Notes under the pieces: generated by a model | The model's input: the letters and a program-made list of their open reading frames with translations, nothing else | Told to the model about the DNA's origin: nothing | The model's database searches: none | Part shown: in pieces, positions 26,386 to 37,773 of the stretch | How positions within the stretch are numbered: position 1 is the first letter of the stretch | How the letters are laid out: the number at the start of each line of letters is the position of its first letter | NCBI GenBank assembly: GCA_007922225.1 | Contig: ML679962.1 | Location: 34,207,563-34,271,562 of the forward strand | Direction of reading: 5' to 3' | DNA length: 64,000 nucleotides | From: Emydura subglobosa | Taxonomy: Eukaryota; Chordata; Testudines; Chelidae | Made by a program: the position numbers and the translations under genes

Positions 26386-26859
26386 TGATGGTCCCTGTGT
26401 GTATTCCATACATGGGGGAGGGGGATGCACATGTGCCTCATGCAACTAAGTTGGGAATTGTTTTTTGCAAGCTGCGTTCTTTGGCCCACACGTATGCTCT
26501 AGGTCTCCTGGTGCTCTGAACCGAGGGCATGAAAGATGGTGCACGCCAGTGCCTCTCCACTTCCTTCTTCCTGCCGCATGATCTGAATCTTTGGGGTCCT
26601 CAGCTCCTCTTTTTAAATTTTGTTTTATTGTCATTGCTCTAAGATAGTTAGTTTTTAATAGTCTTTCATGTAAGATCGATATAGTAGAGTTATACTCTGG
26701 GGATTTCCCCCCCCCCCATTTTCTTCCCCATCCGGGGACAAAGGGTTCTGGCCTTTATCTGCAAAGAACAAAGGACGTTAGAAAGACATCTAAATTATTT
26801 GTTTCCATAGCAGAGAAATCAAGGGGTCAAGCTATATTAACAGATTTTCAAAATGGATC
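26386..26859. other. Repeat-like GC-richer stretch, unassigned
   Basis: From about 26400 to 26600 the sequence changes abruptly from AT-rich to GC-richer DNA ('tgctctgaaccgagggcatg'), suggesting an inserted element. A C10-type run lies near 26707-26718. I could not define ends or coding content. Confidence 0.35.
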
Positions 26860-27070
26860 TTGCCTTTGTTGGTAACAGAGGGTAATACTAACTCAGATGC
26901 CCACTCCGGAAGGGGTGAGGACTTGCTCCATGAGAGGGCAAACTACTTCGGGCACATCTCTGAGATACATACCCCTCCTAGAGATATCTTGGGCAGCTAC
27001 TTGGAGCTTTTTGCAGACCTTCTGCTTTGGTCCAGTTGTCAACTGCGGATAAAGCTGTGGGGACAGTAGT
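26860..27070 (+). pseudogene. Possible tyrosine-recombinase-type retroelement fragment
   Basis: The first frame contains HISEIHTPPRDI (about 26952-26987). After a +1/-1 change the next frame reads AATWSFLQTF (from about 26993). The pattern R..I..AA.WS...TF is typical of the C-terminal part of tyrosine recombinases, including those of DIRS-group retroelements. The catalytic tyrosine expected just after TF is not visible (CFGPVV follows), and the frame is broken. The fragment directly precedes the palindromic element at 27149-27501; DIRS elements carry inverted terminal repeats, so the two may be one unit. Assignment is tentative and a chance match is possible. Confidence 0.3.
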
Positions 27071-27148
27071 AATACCACCAGCTATCACGTCTACATCCTT
27101 GCTCTCACCTTCTAACTACTGCTTGTTAATCTCTCATGTTCAACACAC

Positions 27149-27501
27149 ATAGGGATCATTACTCGAAGAAGAAATGGAGGTTACTTAGCTGTAACTGGAG
27201 GTTCTTTGAGATGTGTGGTCCCTATCCATATTCCGCTACCCATCCTCATTCACCTCTGCTGCTGACTGTGTGAACTGAAGTAAGAAATGAGAAACTGAAG
27301 AGGCATCAGCCTGCACCATCTTTTCTGCGCTCAGTTCGAAACACGAGGAGAGCAATGATTCATATACAGTCCAGCAGACACTGCTTGTAAAAAAAATTCT
27401 GGAGTCAGCCACATGGTGCACGTGTGTATCCCGCGTGTGGAATACAGATAGGGACCACCCATCTCAAAGAATCTCCAGTTACGGGTAAGTAACCTCCATT
27501 T
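27149..27501. mobile_element. Palindromic element with 63-bp terminal inverted repeats
   Basis: The arm at 27172-27234 (AAATGGAGGTTACTT...) and the arm at 27439-27501 are reverse complements at about 57 of 63 positions, separated by about 204 bp. The left arm also forms a smaller hairpin with the 23 bases before it (ATAGGGATCATTACTCGAAG at 27149 facing the ...GTGTGGTCCCTAT end near 27225). No coding capacity and no clear target duplication. It could be a foldback MITE or the terminal region of a DIRS-like element. Confidence 0.8.
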
Positions 27502-27714
27502 TTGACAAATTTGCATTTGCTGACAAAAAATGTTTCTAAGCAGGATAAAAACATTATTTTATGTGTATATAAACTATGAAGTACTTCTGGATTATTTTCA
27601 TCATGCAATAATGGATAAAAGGAATGCATCATGGCAGTTTTTGTTTGTATCGATGTTAATGGAAGGAGCTGTCTATGTACATGGAATGGCCCCGTCACAA
27701 CAGCGTCTGACCAC
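27502..27714. other. No gene seen
   Basis: Short unique AT-rich interval between the palindromic element and a SINE remnant. Confidence 0.5.
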
Positions 27715-27885
27715 GTACTAATGCATTTATCCTCACACCCCTATGGGAGGTAGGCAAGTGCCGCTATTCCCATTTTGACAGAGACACAAGCAGACTTGTC
27801 CTGGGTTACGCAGGCATCAAAGCTAGGGATTAAACCTTGGCTTCCAGAGTCCGTCCAATGCTCTGAACAGGAGACTACTGCCTGT
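27715..27885 (-). mobile_element. MIR/CORE-type SINE, degenerate, antisense
   Basis: The plus strand reads 'cctcacacccctatgggagg', 'ttcccattttgacagagaca', then 'gggattaaaccttggcttcc' and 'ccaatgctctgaac', the antisense order of a MIR-type SINE ending in its tRNA-like head. Confidence 0.6.
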
Positions 27886-28872
27886 TTGTGAAATTCTACT
27901 TCAGAGTCTATTCTTTCAGCGATAAGGGGTGCAAATTCCACTGTGTCAGTGGGAGAGACTCCTTTGTGTGTGTGCCTTGGATGCTAATGGTACTAAGATT
28001 TAGTAGCTTTAGAAGCCTCAGGCACTTTAGGGTGTTGCTGGGGGCCCTGCCTGAGCAGAAACATTTGCTTTGCGAGGTGCAGAGGCAGCCAGAAAGCCCC
28101 ATGCAGAGGTGCTGAGAAAACATACTTAGGTAAACCAGAATTATCGGCCCAGCGCCAGCGTCTCCGCACAAGTGGGTGGGGATATGACCCAGCCATGCCC
28201 CATTTCATTCCATTTCCGTGTGTAGATACTGTAGAGGAGACAAGTGCTAATAGTAACATAGATAGATTTGAGGTGTTAAGCCTGGTCCATCCCCTCCTCC
28301 CCCGCCATGCTCAGGGAGTATGAGTCACCACATACTGGCTTCTCCCTATACAGACGGACAGTTGGAAAGGTTTCCAGGGCCCTGGGTCCCCCGCCGCTGT
28401 TGTGCACTCATTCCAGAGCAGCCATAATCTGGCCTTGCATGTTAGAGGTGACGAGCATCTGAGTTTTGAACCAAGGTGTGTGGAAATGCTTGCGGGGTTG
28501 TAACGGATTTAAAATATCTATCTTGTATATAACCTGATCATCATCCCCTTCCCCGGCAATCGCAAAACATTTGTCACTCAGGCACAGACAACTGCAAGTT
28601 GGCCTTTGCCAAATCTTTTTAGCATTTCCTTTGCTCCAACAATTCTGACTGATCACCAATTCAAATGACTGCCAATTCACATTATTTACAACCTGCCTGA
28701 ATGCAGTTTTTCACTCTCTATGCAAACTAATACGATCTACATTCATCTAAGGCCAAGTTTTCAAAAGGAGCGTCTACATTTTTTACTTCCTATGTTTGCA
28801 TATACACATGATCTCTGTGTGCACAGAGATGATTGTATGCACAATAGTATTTTCATGGACTCACTGGTGTTT
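27886..28872. other. No gene seen
   Basis: Overlapping frames on both strands (27888-28259, 28408-28680) lack domains. Near 28748 'ggccaagttttcaaaagga' resembles a widespread palindromic turtle repeat but is too short to define. A 20-bp near-palindrome (ATCTCTGTGTGCACAGAGAT) lies at about 28811-28830. Confidence 0.45.
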
Positions 28873-28931
28873 AGTGGTCCAGCTATCTCAGCTGGACACA
28901 CGATGTTCGCAAGTGCAAATTTGGATTCCCC
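28873..28931 (+). repeat. Direct repeat copy 1
   Basis: AGTGGTCCAGCTATCTCA and the following bases to about GGATT match 29943-30001 with only a handful of differences, nearly all transitions. The copies are about 1.07 kb apart in the same orientation. Confidence 0.75.
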
Positions 28932-29942
28932 CTCTTCCCCCTGCCCCGCCCCTCCCCCACTGATTAAATGCTTACATGCACAAAATTGTGCACCCATATA
29001 AAGAGTTAAATTTCTAGACTGGCTTTATCAAGCTTTCAGTTTTGTGGTTGCATTTTGCAGCCACAATTACTTAAAGTTAAGACCAAAATGTAAGCTTTTG
29101 GATTGGAGAGTCCAAGGTTGGGGTCCTTTGGAAATGTAATCTTTTATTCTTTAGTGTCTTGGCTAGACATTCGCTTTCTCAGTACTTTTACCCCAATATA
29201 TACCCCAGTTATTACATCCATTAAATCAAATGAATTGCACAGCTGCTTAATAGCTATTCCTACTTGAACTAAGGCAATTAACACTTTCTGTGTAAGGCAG
29301 TGGAGAAATGAGGCCCCCACCTTTCAGTATTGGTATGATATAGCAATTGAGGGTGATAAATGTTCTCAATCTTCGTGTACACAATGTTACACTAGGTGTT
29401 TTTGTTCAGAGAAATTTAGAATGGGAAGGTTAGTCCCAAAGCGGAGCATTGTGGCTACTGTTTGATAGAGGAACAGCATTTTGGGCAGTAAGAGAGGAGA
29501 TGACTGGGCCTTTCAGCATGACGGGAGAGGCCTTTTCCTTGTACTAGGTGAAGTGTTGGGCAGTAAGGAAAGCCCAGTCTGGAGAGGGTTCAGGGCAAAC
29601 TAAAGGCTCGGAAGAGTTCTGTGCAGAGAAGGGATCCCTGACTCTGGAAATTGAGGAGGCACGAGAAGTCACTACAGGTGACAATGCAATGAAGTTCTGC
29701 TCAGTTTCTTCAGTCAGTGTTTCTATTCTGAACTCCCTTCCAGTCGGAGCACAATGAATTTGCAATAAATGCACTCCTCCTGTGGCTTGCCTGATTAGCC
29801 TCTGACAAAATTTATAACATCAGCAAAATCACTCTGTGTTCTGTTATCTTCAGCACAACACTAGCTATTTCTCTCTCTTGCTCTTTTTAACTTGGAACCC
29901 TTTGTCTTTAGTATCACAAAATACTGGATGCTCAGTTCTCAT
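28932..29942. other. No gene seen
   Basis: Unique-looking sequence between the direct repeats. The opposed frames at 29544-29774 have no recognisable product. Confidence 0.5.
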
Positions 29943-30001
29943 AGTGGTCCAGCTATCTCAACTAGACACACAATGTTTGCAAGTGCAAATTTGGATTTTT
30001 C
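29943..30001 (+). repeat. Direct repeat copy 2
   Basis: Second copy of the 28873-28931 block. Flanking sequence is unrelated apart from a C-rich stretch after each copy, so these may be two insertions of one short dispersed repeat rather than a segmental duplication. Confidence 0.75.
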
Positions 30002-31849
30002 CCCCCATGCGCAGATGGGAGCAACTAATTTAAAATCAACCTTTTTAGTAAGGATGCAGAAATTATAGTGAAGTTGCTTTGTAGACAATGCTTTTTGATA
30101 TCTGGAAATACCACTAATTCAGAAGTAGAAAGTTTACTACGTGACTGTGGATAATTACAGTATAAATATCATATAGTTTATATACCTGGATTCTGAAAGC
30201 ATACGTATTAAGATGAATTCCAAAGTAAATCTGTCAGATCATGAATCTTCTGCTTATATGATTTAGTGCCGATGGTATTGATTGATGCTGAAAAGCCAAA
30301 CCAGTGCTCTTAATTATAATTTCAGTGTAACACACTGTATAATAAGGGTATTGTAATTAGTGCGACTTTAAAACATTTCCAAAAGGATTTAGACAAGTGC
30401 ACAGAGGAAAAGCTATTGTGAGGTACATCTGCTAATTCAAATGGAGGAGGCTTTCTGACGTTTCCTTCTGTTGTTGCATGAAGCTAAGCCAGAAGACAGT
30501 ATTTTAGAGTATGATATGACCCCTTTGTTAGTAACCCATCTTCTTATACCTGATCTAATGACTTAAAACATCATAAACTAGAGAGAAAACTGTCTGTTGG
30601 CTAATTTTCAAATAATTTGAAGTGCGTTGGTCAGTCACAACGTTGGCAAGCTAAATGCTTCAACAGACTGGGTCAGGGGACTCCGTGTCTGCAGCAGCGA
30701 CTTGTGCATACAAAGTGTGCAGTGCTACCTGCAATTGACAATGTAGACAGGGCTATTTGGTTAGACCACCGATTCTCTGTTCAGATTTGTGTCAGAAGCA
30801 CACGCACGCTTTTAATTGTCTTGCCAAATGAAAGGTATTTGCTGCTTTTCAATGCAGTGGTAGCATGCCTTTCTGCAGCATATGGATATTTTGCTTCTAC
30901 TAATCAGTCCTTTGTGCTTGCTTGTAAAAAAAAAAAAAAGCTTTCCCAAGGCCATTCCTCCTGACAACTCTTTCTGTGATGGCACTGAATCAAAAAATCA
31001 GGTTTGCTGTGTTCCTTCCTTTTGTGAATCCGTTGTAAGAAACTCAAATTTGGAGGTATTAACCCATCCATTCCCTGATTAGTGTTTCCGGCCTCTTCCC
31101 CTTTTCTCTAGTGGATCTGACACATCTTTAGCTGTTAAGAGCCTCAGCAATCGAGATTCTCTCTGAATCTCTCTCTCTCTGAATTGATTAGCTTGTCTCC
31201 AGTCCATCCCTCGTTTCTCAAGAGATTAAACAAATGCTCCCTTCGAAATTCCAGGATGGATACAATCCTATTTGACAGTCTGTCAGTCTACATAGGCTTC
31301 TATTTTTTGATCTGCTCTTCTAGAACGGCCCCAATTTCCTTCACTTCTTTTATTCCCCTTCCTTAGGGAAATTGTTGTCTCCTTCACACTTCTGTGTTGT
31401 CAATAGATGCACTGTAAGAAAATGTCTACTGATAACCACACTTCTTTCATTCTCTCCACTTCCCATTCAACTTGAATCCTTTCTCTTGCTTCAGAACAGG
31501 GTTATATAAGTATTCAAACTCCTATTAAAGTTAATGCAGCACTGAACAAGGGTGTTATAGTGAGTTAATAATTAGTGTATTATAGCACTCTGAAACACAC
31601 TTCCTTCCCAGCTCTGAGCCTTGCTCTCAGTACTCCTGTCATCTGTTTCTCTGCTCTCCTGACTTCCTTTTATTTTGTATTTCAAAACAGTTTCTTAATT
31701 ACAAGTGTAGCTGTCATATTTCATGCTGCACCGAAACAGTCTCTGAGCTGACCTTGCCACTCCTGGTTTTAGCCTCCTTTATCTTCTGCTTTGCTGCTCA
31801 GGTCTTCCTCGCTGCCTCTCACCTCTTACTATAGGTGACCCATTCAGCT
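30002..31849. other. No gene seen
   Basis: AT-rich. The frame at 30617-30964 contains a Lys run from an A13 tract (about 30927-30939) and no domain. A pyrimidine-rich region spans about 31080-31380. Confidence 0.55.
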
Positions 31850-32545
31850 CCAATACCGTAAGCCATGGCCGTTGAGCAAAACCCATTGTGTGGGGCGGCC
31901 CCGACCAACACGCATAAACAAAATGGCATCATCCACGCAATGGTGTCACCTCTTGTTAAAGGCTGCACCTCCGTTGGCTGGGGGACGTGTGGCCTGTTTG
32001 GGATGCTTGACTGGCTCTTCCCAGTCTGCTTCCTCTATCCCCAACTCTGACTGAAAAGGTTGGCTCCAAGTCTTCCACTCATGCCAAATTAAAAGAGGGG
32101 AGCAGCTAACATGGGCAAGTTGAACGCTCTTCTTTTGATGCCAAGAAGGACTAAACCTTAGGTTTTCATGTCTTTGTGGTGGTGTAATCAAGCCATGGCT
32201 GGTTGGCCATTAAAACAGGGTGGGTGGGTGTTGCTGCGCGAGCATGTCTCCACAAGCCCAGTTCATCCACACTTGTCTATTGAGCCCGGGTAACACTCCA
32301 GCATGTTCATTACTCCTAAAATAATTGACGCCAACAGGCATGTGACTCTTAACAAGCCCGCCTTCGAGAAATGCCTGGGGGGTGATAAAGAAATTTACCA
32401 TCTGCTGCAGTTCTTGAAGTTCCTAGGCTTCTTGGAAATGGCAGGCTTGAATTCAGCTCACCAGATGGGTGAACCCTTCAGACACTATCTGAATAAATTA
32501 AAAAGTCTGAACGTTCCGGGATCAGGCCCTACTGTTCAGATTATT
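31850..32545. other. Unassigned block, open on both strands
   Basis: Base composition rises in GC here and frames are open on both strands: plus at 31865-32050 and 32303-32548, minus at 31946-32191 and 32210-32401. The minus pair reads through the block with one intervening stop and a short gap. I do not recognise a protein in either direction. The abrupt composition change suggests an old inserted element or low-copy repeat. Confidence 0.3.
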
Positions 32546-32754
32546 TGATAAAAGTACGAGGCAACAATCAAGAGAAGGGTTCTGAAACAAGGAAAATATT
32601 AATGAGTGAAACATAGTCCTCTCTGTGAAGTCAGTCTCTTTCATTTTTATTTTCATCTCAATGAAGACGTATTTTGTGCAAAGAGGGTCTCATTCCACTC
32701 TGGTGGCTGAACTGAAAAATTATAACAACCAACTAATGCTACCAACTAATGGAG

Positions 32755-32930
32755 TTACTCCTTAGTTCAAGTGATAGAGGTCTGGGCTGGGATGTTCTCT
32801 GTCTCTGATTCAAAACATCATTTACAGCCTGTGGTAGGGCTCATTACGGAGGGGTAGTGAGACCAGAGAGTCTATGAACTCTGCGATAAGTACTATTAAC
32901 TTATATGATGTCAGGATGGATGGTGTTTAA
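32755..32930 (+). mobile_element. Possible tRNA-derived SINE
   Basis: TAGTTCAAGTG (about 32763) fits the pol III A-box pattern TRGYNNARNNG. About 40 bp later GATTCAAAAC is a weak B-box match. The following 'ggtagggctcattacgg' has no family I can name. Weak evidence; it could be coincidence. Confidence 0.3.
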
Positions 32931-33009
32931 GATAACTGGGATGGCAGAAATCTACCCGAGATCTGAAAAGACCTCAAAGGATTGTAGTCTAACTACCTAG
33001 GCCTCCAGA

Positions 33010-33300
33010 AATTTAAAAGGGGTAGAGTTTTGTGAATAAGCTGTTGATCACTACCCATTGAACCCGATAATTTAGCCAGCTTTCTATCAATTTTATAGTC
33101 CTTTCATCCAACCCATACTACTTTAACTTGCTGATAAGAATACTGTGGGAGACTGAATCAAAAGCTTTGCTAAAGTCAAGCTATATCACATCCACTGCTT
33201 TTCCCACATCCACAGAGCCAGTCATTTTCTCATAGAAGGCAACCAGGTTGGTCAGGCAGTTAAAGAAGGCAATCCTATTTCAGGCAATCGGTCATCAATT
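33010..33300 (-). pseudogene. CR1 reverse transcriptase fragment
   Basis: On the minus strand, 33151-33198 reads AVDVI-stop-LDFSKAFDSV, the conserved reverse-transcriptase motif A region of CR1 ORF2 with one stop codon inside. Flanking antisense sequence down to about 33010 continues the CR1 pattern. The copy is truncated at both ends and dead. Confidence 0.75.
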
Positions 33301-34239
33301 GCTAACTCCATCTTTATCCGGAGTTTTCATGTCTAATGAGAGCTAGTGCTGGTCAGAATCTGAATGTTGATGACAGGGAGGAAGCTGGAATTGAATTTCA
33401 TATACATTTTCACAAGATTTTTTTCCTATTTTTCAACTGGCTCCAGAGTGAATGGATTTCCACCCATCTTTGCTGCGTTACCACTGGAGCAGTGAGGCAC
33501 GGCACATCAGGAATAAAGGTTAAGGGATATAATCCTTTGCAGGACATGATCTGCCATTCCTAGAGATAAAACAAAACAAAACAGCCCCCCCCCACCCTCA
33601 TATGTGAATATGCAAACCTGCTATGAACTGGATAACAAGATTTCCACTTTGTAATATTGCTGTAGCAGACCTACTGCGTGAGAACCCATCAGGAAGGAGG
33701 AGACGGGAAAAGCCATGTGGAGAGAATAGTACAGATGGATCTTGTTATCATTAAGAGGATTTGAGTGTGTGGCAACTCCAGAACAGCTTTTTTAAGAAAA
33801 TTAGCTGTAAGTATTTTGTAATGCAGAGAACACAAATGGGTTTATTGTGCTGTCCAGATGGCTAACAACATTTACACCAGCGGTTGGAATGAATCATGTA
33901 GGAAATAAAGAAGCTAATGAAAAGAAGTGCTAGGGATCGTTCCTGCACATGTGCCTAACAGACCCTTGTAGATATCAAATACAGTGAAAGGACAAACTGT
34001 AATAGAGGAACATACACAGTTGTTCTGTCCGCAGTGTGAACCACAGGCATTCCCCTGAAATACATTGTGTTGTGGTTCCCTGTCCCTGTGCATAGTCCCC
34101 CCTTGAAGCCCACTCATCATGAGGATGAAGTACTGTTGATGCTCATTACGTCATCCCTTGTTACTGGATATATTTTTTCTCGATCTGCACTGACTGCAAC
34201 TGCTTCATGTTTAAGTCTTGGAAATGTTTTCATTTGACG
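33301..34239. other. No gene seen
   Basis: AT-rich. A C-run lies near 33585-33594. The frames at 33336-33563 and 33914-34120 show nothing recognisable. Confidence 0.55.
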
Positions 34240-35345
34240 TAAAGATTCTCTACTCCAAGCTGAACAATCCCAGTCTTTTTAATCTCTCCTCATATGGAAG
34301 CTGTGCCATGCCCCTAATCATTTTATTTTTAGCCCGTCTCTGTACCTTTTCCATTCTAATCTATCTTCTTTTCAGAGGGGGCGACCAGAACTGCACACAG
34401 GATTCAAGATGTGGGTGTACCATGGCTTTATATACTGGCATTATGTTTACTTTTTTATAATCTATCCTTTTCCTAATGGTTACTTACATTGTTAGCTTTT
34501 TTGACTGCCACTGAGCATTTTCAGAGAACTATCCACAATGACTCCAAGATCTTTCTTGAGTGGTAACAGTTAATTTAAATCCCAGCATTTTTGCATGTAT
34601 AGTTGGATTATGTTTTCCAATGTGCATTACTGTGCTTTCATCTGCCATTTTGTTGCCCAGTCACCCAGTTTTGTGAAATCTCTTCGTTACTCTTCACCAT
34701 CTACTTTGGATTTAACCACCTTGAGTAATTTTATATCATCTGCAAGCTTTACCACCTAAGTGTTTACCCCTTTTTCCAGATCATTGATGAATATGTTGAA
34801 CAGCATCCTGGGGGGGGATCCCACTGTTTACCTCTCTCTATTCTGAAAACAGACCAGTTATTTCTATCCTTTTTTCCCTATCTTTTAACCAGTTATTGAT
34901 CCGAGAGAGGACCTTCCCTCTTATCCCATGTCTGCTTACTTTACTTTAAGAGCCTTTGGTGAGGGACCTTGTCAAAGGCTTTCAGAAAGTCCAAGTGCAC
35001 TATATCCACTGCATCGCCATTGTCCATAGAATTATAACAGATTGGTGAGGCATGATTTCTCTTTACAAAAGCCTTGTTGTCTCTTCCCAAACAAATCGTG
35101 TTCATCTAAGTGTCTGATCATTCTCTTCTTTACTATAGTTTCAACTTGGTACTGAAATTAGGCTTACCAGCCAGTAATTGCCAGGATCGCCTCTGGAGCC
35201 ATTTTTAAAAATGGGTGTCCCTTGAGTTATCTTCCTGTTTATCTGGTTACAGAAGCTTATTAGGTGATAGGTTACATACCACAGTTAGTAGTTCTGCAAT
35301 TTCATATTTGAGTTCCTTCAGTACTCTTGTATTTCCCGTTGTATT
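34240..35345 (-). pseudogene. CR1 LINE ORF2 (reverse transcriptase) remnant
   Basis: CR1 elements encode an endonuclease/reverse transcriptase that copies their own RNA at the target site. On the minus strand, 34950-35017 encodes a motif-A segment (LDFLKAFDKVPHQRL preceded by DAVDIVH). Near 34740 the catalytic ADD motif appears as LADDIK. Around 34800-34820, where the QGSVLGP motif is expected, a G-run and a short deletion have removed it, leaving ...LFNIFINDLEKG. The copy covers the central RT to its C-terminal part, lacks the 5' half and the 3' UTR, and cannot be functional. The plus-strand frame at 34218-34460 is a shadow of it. Confidence 0.88.
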
Positions 35346-35877
35346 TTTTTAGATTTCATTCAATCATGCTTTTAGGATTCTAGACCTTATTCCACCTTCT
35401 GTCTCCTGTTTCCTTTCTCTCTCTCTCTCTCTCTGCCACTCACACATACACATGTTAAGTATCGGTTGCAAGAAAATGAGTGAGAAGACAGCATTGATGT
35501 TTAGTGTTTGTTATCCAGCCAAATGCTACATTACTCTACATGCCAGTGTCAGTGCATTCTTGTCTTTCCTTGACTTTTAATGAGGGGGTTTCGGGGTGGT
35601 GAAGAGAGCTCAGAATGCATTTAAATGTTTTACATAACATTGAAGTCCCGCCTATAGCAGCAAAGCTTCTCATCTCATGGTGATACGTTTTGCAGTCTCA
35701 TTTCAACAAAGAAATATTTGTGTAAGGATAAAAAATTAAAAGTTCTTCTTATTCCTCTCCCTGTCCTTTGTCGCTCCATACTCAGAAAGAGAGGGGATAT
35801 ATATCGTTCATGGGGAGATGACTTAAGATACACCCTGTGGCTATCTCCACTTTTGAAACCAAGTATTGGGGTAATGT
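35346..35877. other. No gene seen; (CT)n microsatellite
   Basis: A CT dinucleotide run lies at 35416-35434. No other structure was recognised. Confidence 0.6.
35416..35434. repeat. (CT)n microsatellite
   Basis: About nine tandem CT units followed by GCCACTCACACATACACA. Confidence 0.85.
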
Positions 35878-36085
35878 TGCCTAGTAGATTGAGTACTGGA
35901 CTGGCCTTCAGCAGATCTGGGTTCTCTCCTGGCTCTGTCAATAGCCTGCTGGGTGACCTGGGCATGCCTGCCCTGTGCCTCAGTTTCCCCATCTGTAAAA
36001 TGGAGATGATGAAACTGATCTACTCTGTGAACTGCTTTGAGAGCTACTATGAAAAGTAATAAATGAGAAAGGTATTATTATTATG
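35878..36085 (+). mobile_element. MIR/CORE-type SINE, near full length
   Basis: The order is a tRNA-like head ending 'gatctgggttctctcctgg', the CORE block 'gggtgacctgggcatgcc', 'tgcctcagtttccccatctg' and 'taaaatggagatgat', and a 3' end in ATT repeats ('ggtattattattat'). The orientation is plus. The overlapping frames at 35675-36059 are not genes. Confidence 0.85.
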
Positions 36086-37064
36086 AAGCCAAGACACGAG
36101 AATTCCTGCAACACCACGAAGAATAACGTAGTGCAGTCAAAGAGCAAAAGGGTGTCCATATCTTGAGCTTTACTACATTCAAAACTGCCGAGGGCAAACA
36201 AAAGAAAGAGAACCTCAAGAAGGAGAAAATTCATGTGTCAAGTCACCGTGGGAGGGAAGTCACAGTACAGCTAAACCATAGACAGAGAGATCCAAAATAA
36301 TGTCAAATATATAGCACCAGAACTGGAGTTTCCTGGCAAGCATATTAAAGGATATTAAACCTTTGCATGTGGCCAAAGATACAGTATCTTCATTTCCCTT
36401 CTGGTATGTTGAGTTTTGTGGTTACAGAGCATGGGTAAAAGTGATAGACAGCTAAAGGTAAAACAGGTCATAGATTTAAGATGTACAGCTGCAGATACCT
36501 TACTGTAGCAAAAGGATGCTTTCTCCTCAACTTTATCAAGCACAGAATTATGGGGCAGAGTAGCTCAGTCAGAATTGTGGGCTTTGAAAATTATTAAAAG
36601 ATTTGTAGTCTAATAACCCTTGGTGTTACAAAGTCTAAAAATTTTAGGTGGGTCTATTCTGACTCAGAAGTAATGGAACATAAATAAAAAATACGTGAGT
36701 TTTTAGCTAGTGCATTATTTAATACCAGTATGTTTAAGCAAATCTCAAGAAGGATTCTGACGGTAGCATACATGTCACTGTCAGCTTTAATTTCACTCGA
36801 GGCCTTTTTCTTACCGGCTTTTTGCCATCGGAAGTTATTAAAATAAAAAGCTAAGGAATGTGGCAGCGAGGGATATTAAGTTTACCTGCTTGAATTTTTT
36901 TGCCTTGGGAAATATACTGGCAACTGCAGCTATTTTATGCTAACTGCTTAGTAAATGGCTTTTGTGGATATGCTCTTCATCCACAGTTGCTGCATTAATT
37001 TAGGCCGGAATTAACCAACCTGTACTTCAAAACAGCCCCATTCAGCATTTCTTTAGCACCTTGC
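36086..37064. other. No gene seen
   Basis: AT-rich. At 36553 'gcagagtagctcagtcag' resembles a tRNA A-box region, but no B-box or tRNA fold follows. Confidence 0.5.
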
Positions 37065-37230
37065 ACCTGAAGATCTCCAAGCACTTGACAAACATTTATT
37101 TAGCCTTGCCATGGCCCTGGGAGTTATGTAGGGTAAGAGGTGTTGGCCTTGTTTTACAGAGGGGAAAACAGAGGCGAAGTTGGATCATATGACTTGCCCT
37201 TGGACACAAAGAAGTCAAGGAAAATAGTTA
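37065..37230 (-). mobile_element. MIR/CORE-type SINE, antisense, 3' part
   Basis: The plus strand reads 'aagcacttgacaaacattta', 'ttgttttacagaggggaaaa', 'cagaggcgaagttggatcat' and 'atgacttgcccttggacac', the antisense of a MIR-type core and 3' half. The tRNA-like head is missing. Confidence 0.75.
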
Positions 37231-37773
37231 CAAAACTGCAATAGCACAGAGATTCGTTTTTTATATGCCTATTCAGACATTTTGTCAGCTTGCTGTCAGA
37301 GTGGGAACCATAGCAAGGGGCAGTGCAGAACCACGTTATGCTAAGAGTTTGGGGAAATGGAATTTTTGAATAAAATGTACGATCACAACATTAGGCACAA
37401 CATTGCATACGCTCAGTGTTATGGGGTTTTTTTCATTGCCTTTGTTGAGAACATATGGCCCATATTTTCTCCTGATGTTCAGTGAACTCTGGGTTAGCCA
37501 TTTGTGGATGTCAATCACACTAGTATTCTTATTCTTGTAGATATACTGTGCTACACGTTGTCCTCTTTGGGCCTGGTCCAGTACACAGTTAAATCAATGG
37601 GAGCCTTTGATGTTTTGCACAATTAGCCTAATCAGTTGTGTTTTGCTTTTCTGTATAGGAACGCTTCAGATGTTAAATTGGTCTTGATTTAATACAGCCA
37701 TACAGATGCGATGGTCAAAAAAGTGGTAGGAGAAAACTAGACAGGTATTATTTGTACAGCAGTGTAGTGAGGA
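37231..37773. other. No gene seen
   Basis: AT-rich. Around 37570-37610 a segment ('ggcctggtccagtacacagt', 'aaatcaatgggagcc') resembles a degenerate palindromic repeat half. Confidence 0.5.

Noticed and set aside
28811..28830. 20-bp near-palindrome as a regulatory operator
   Set aside because: Too short to be significant in 64 kb, and it probably belongs to a degraded palindromic repeat nearby.
36553..36625. Sequence resembling a tRNA A-box (gtagctcagtcag)
   Set aside because: No B-box at the right distance, no cloverleaf pairing and no CCA-adjacent acceptor stem; at best a tiny SINE remnant.
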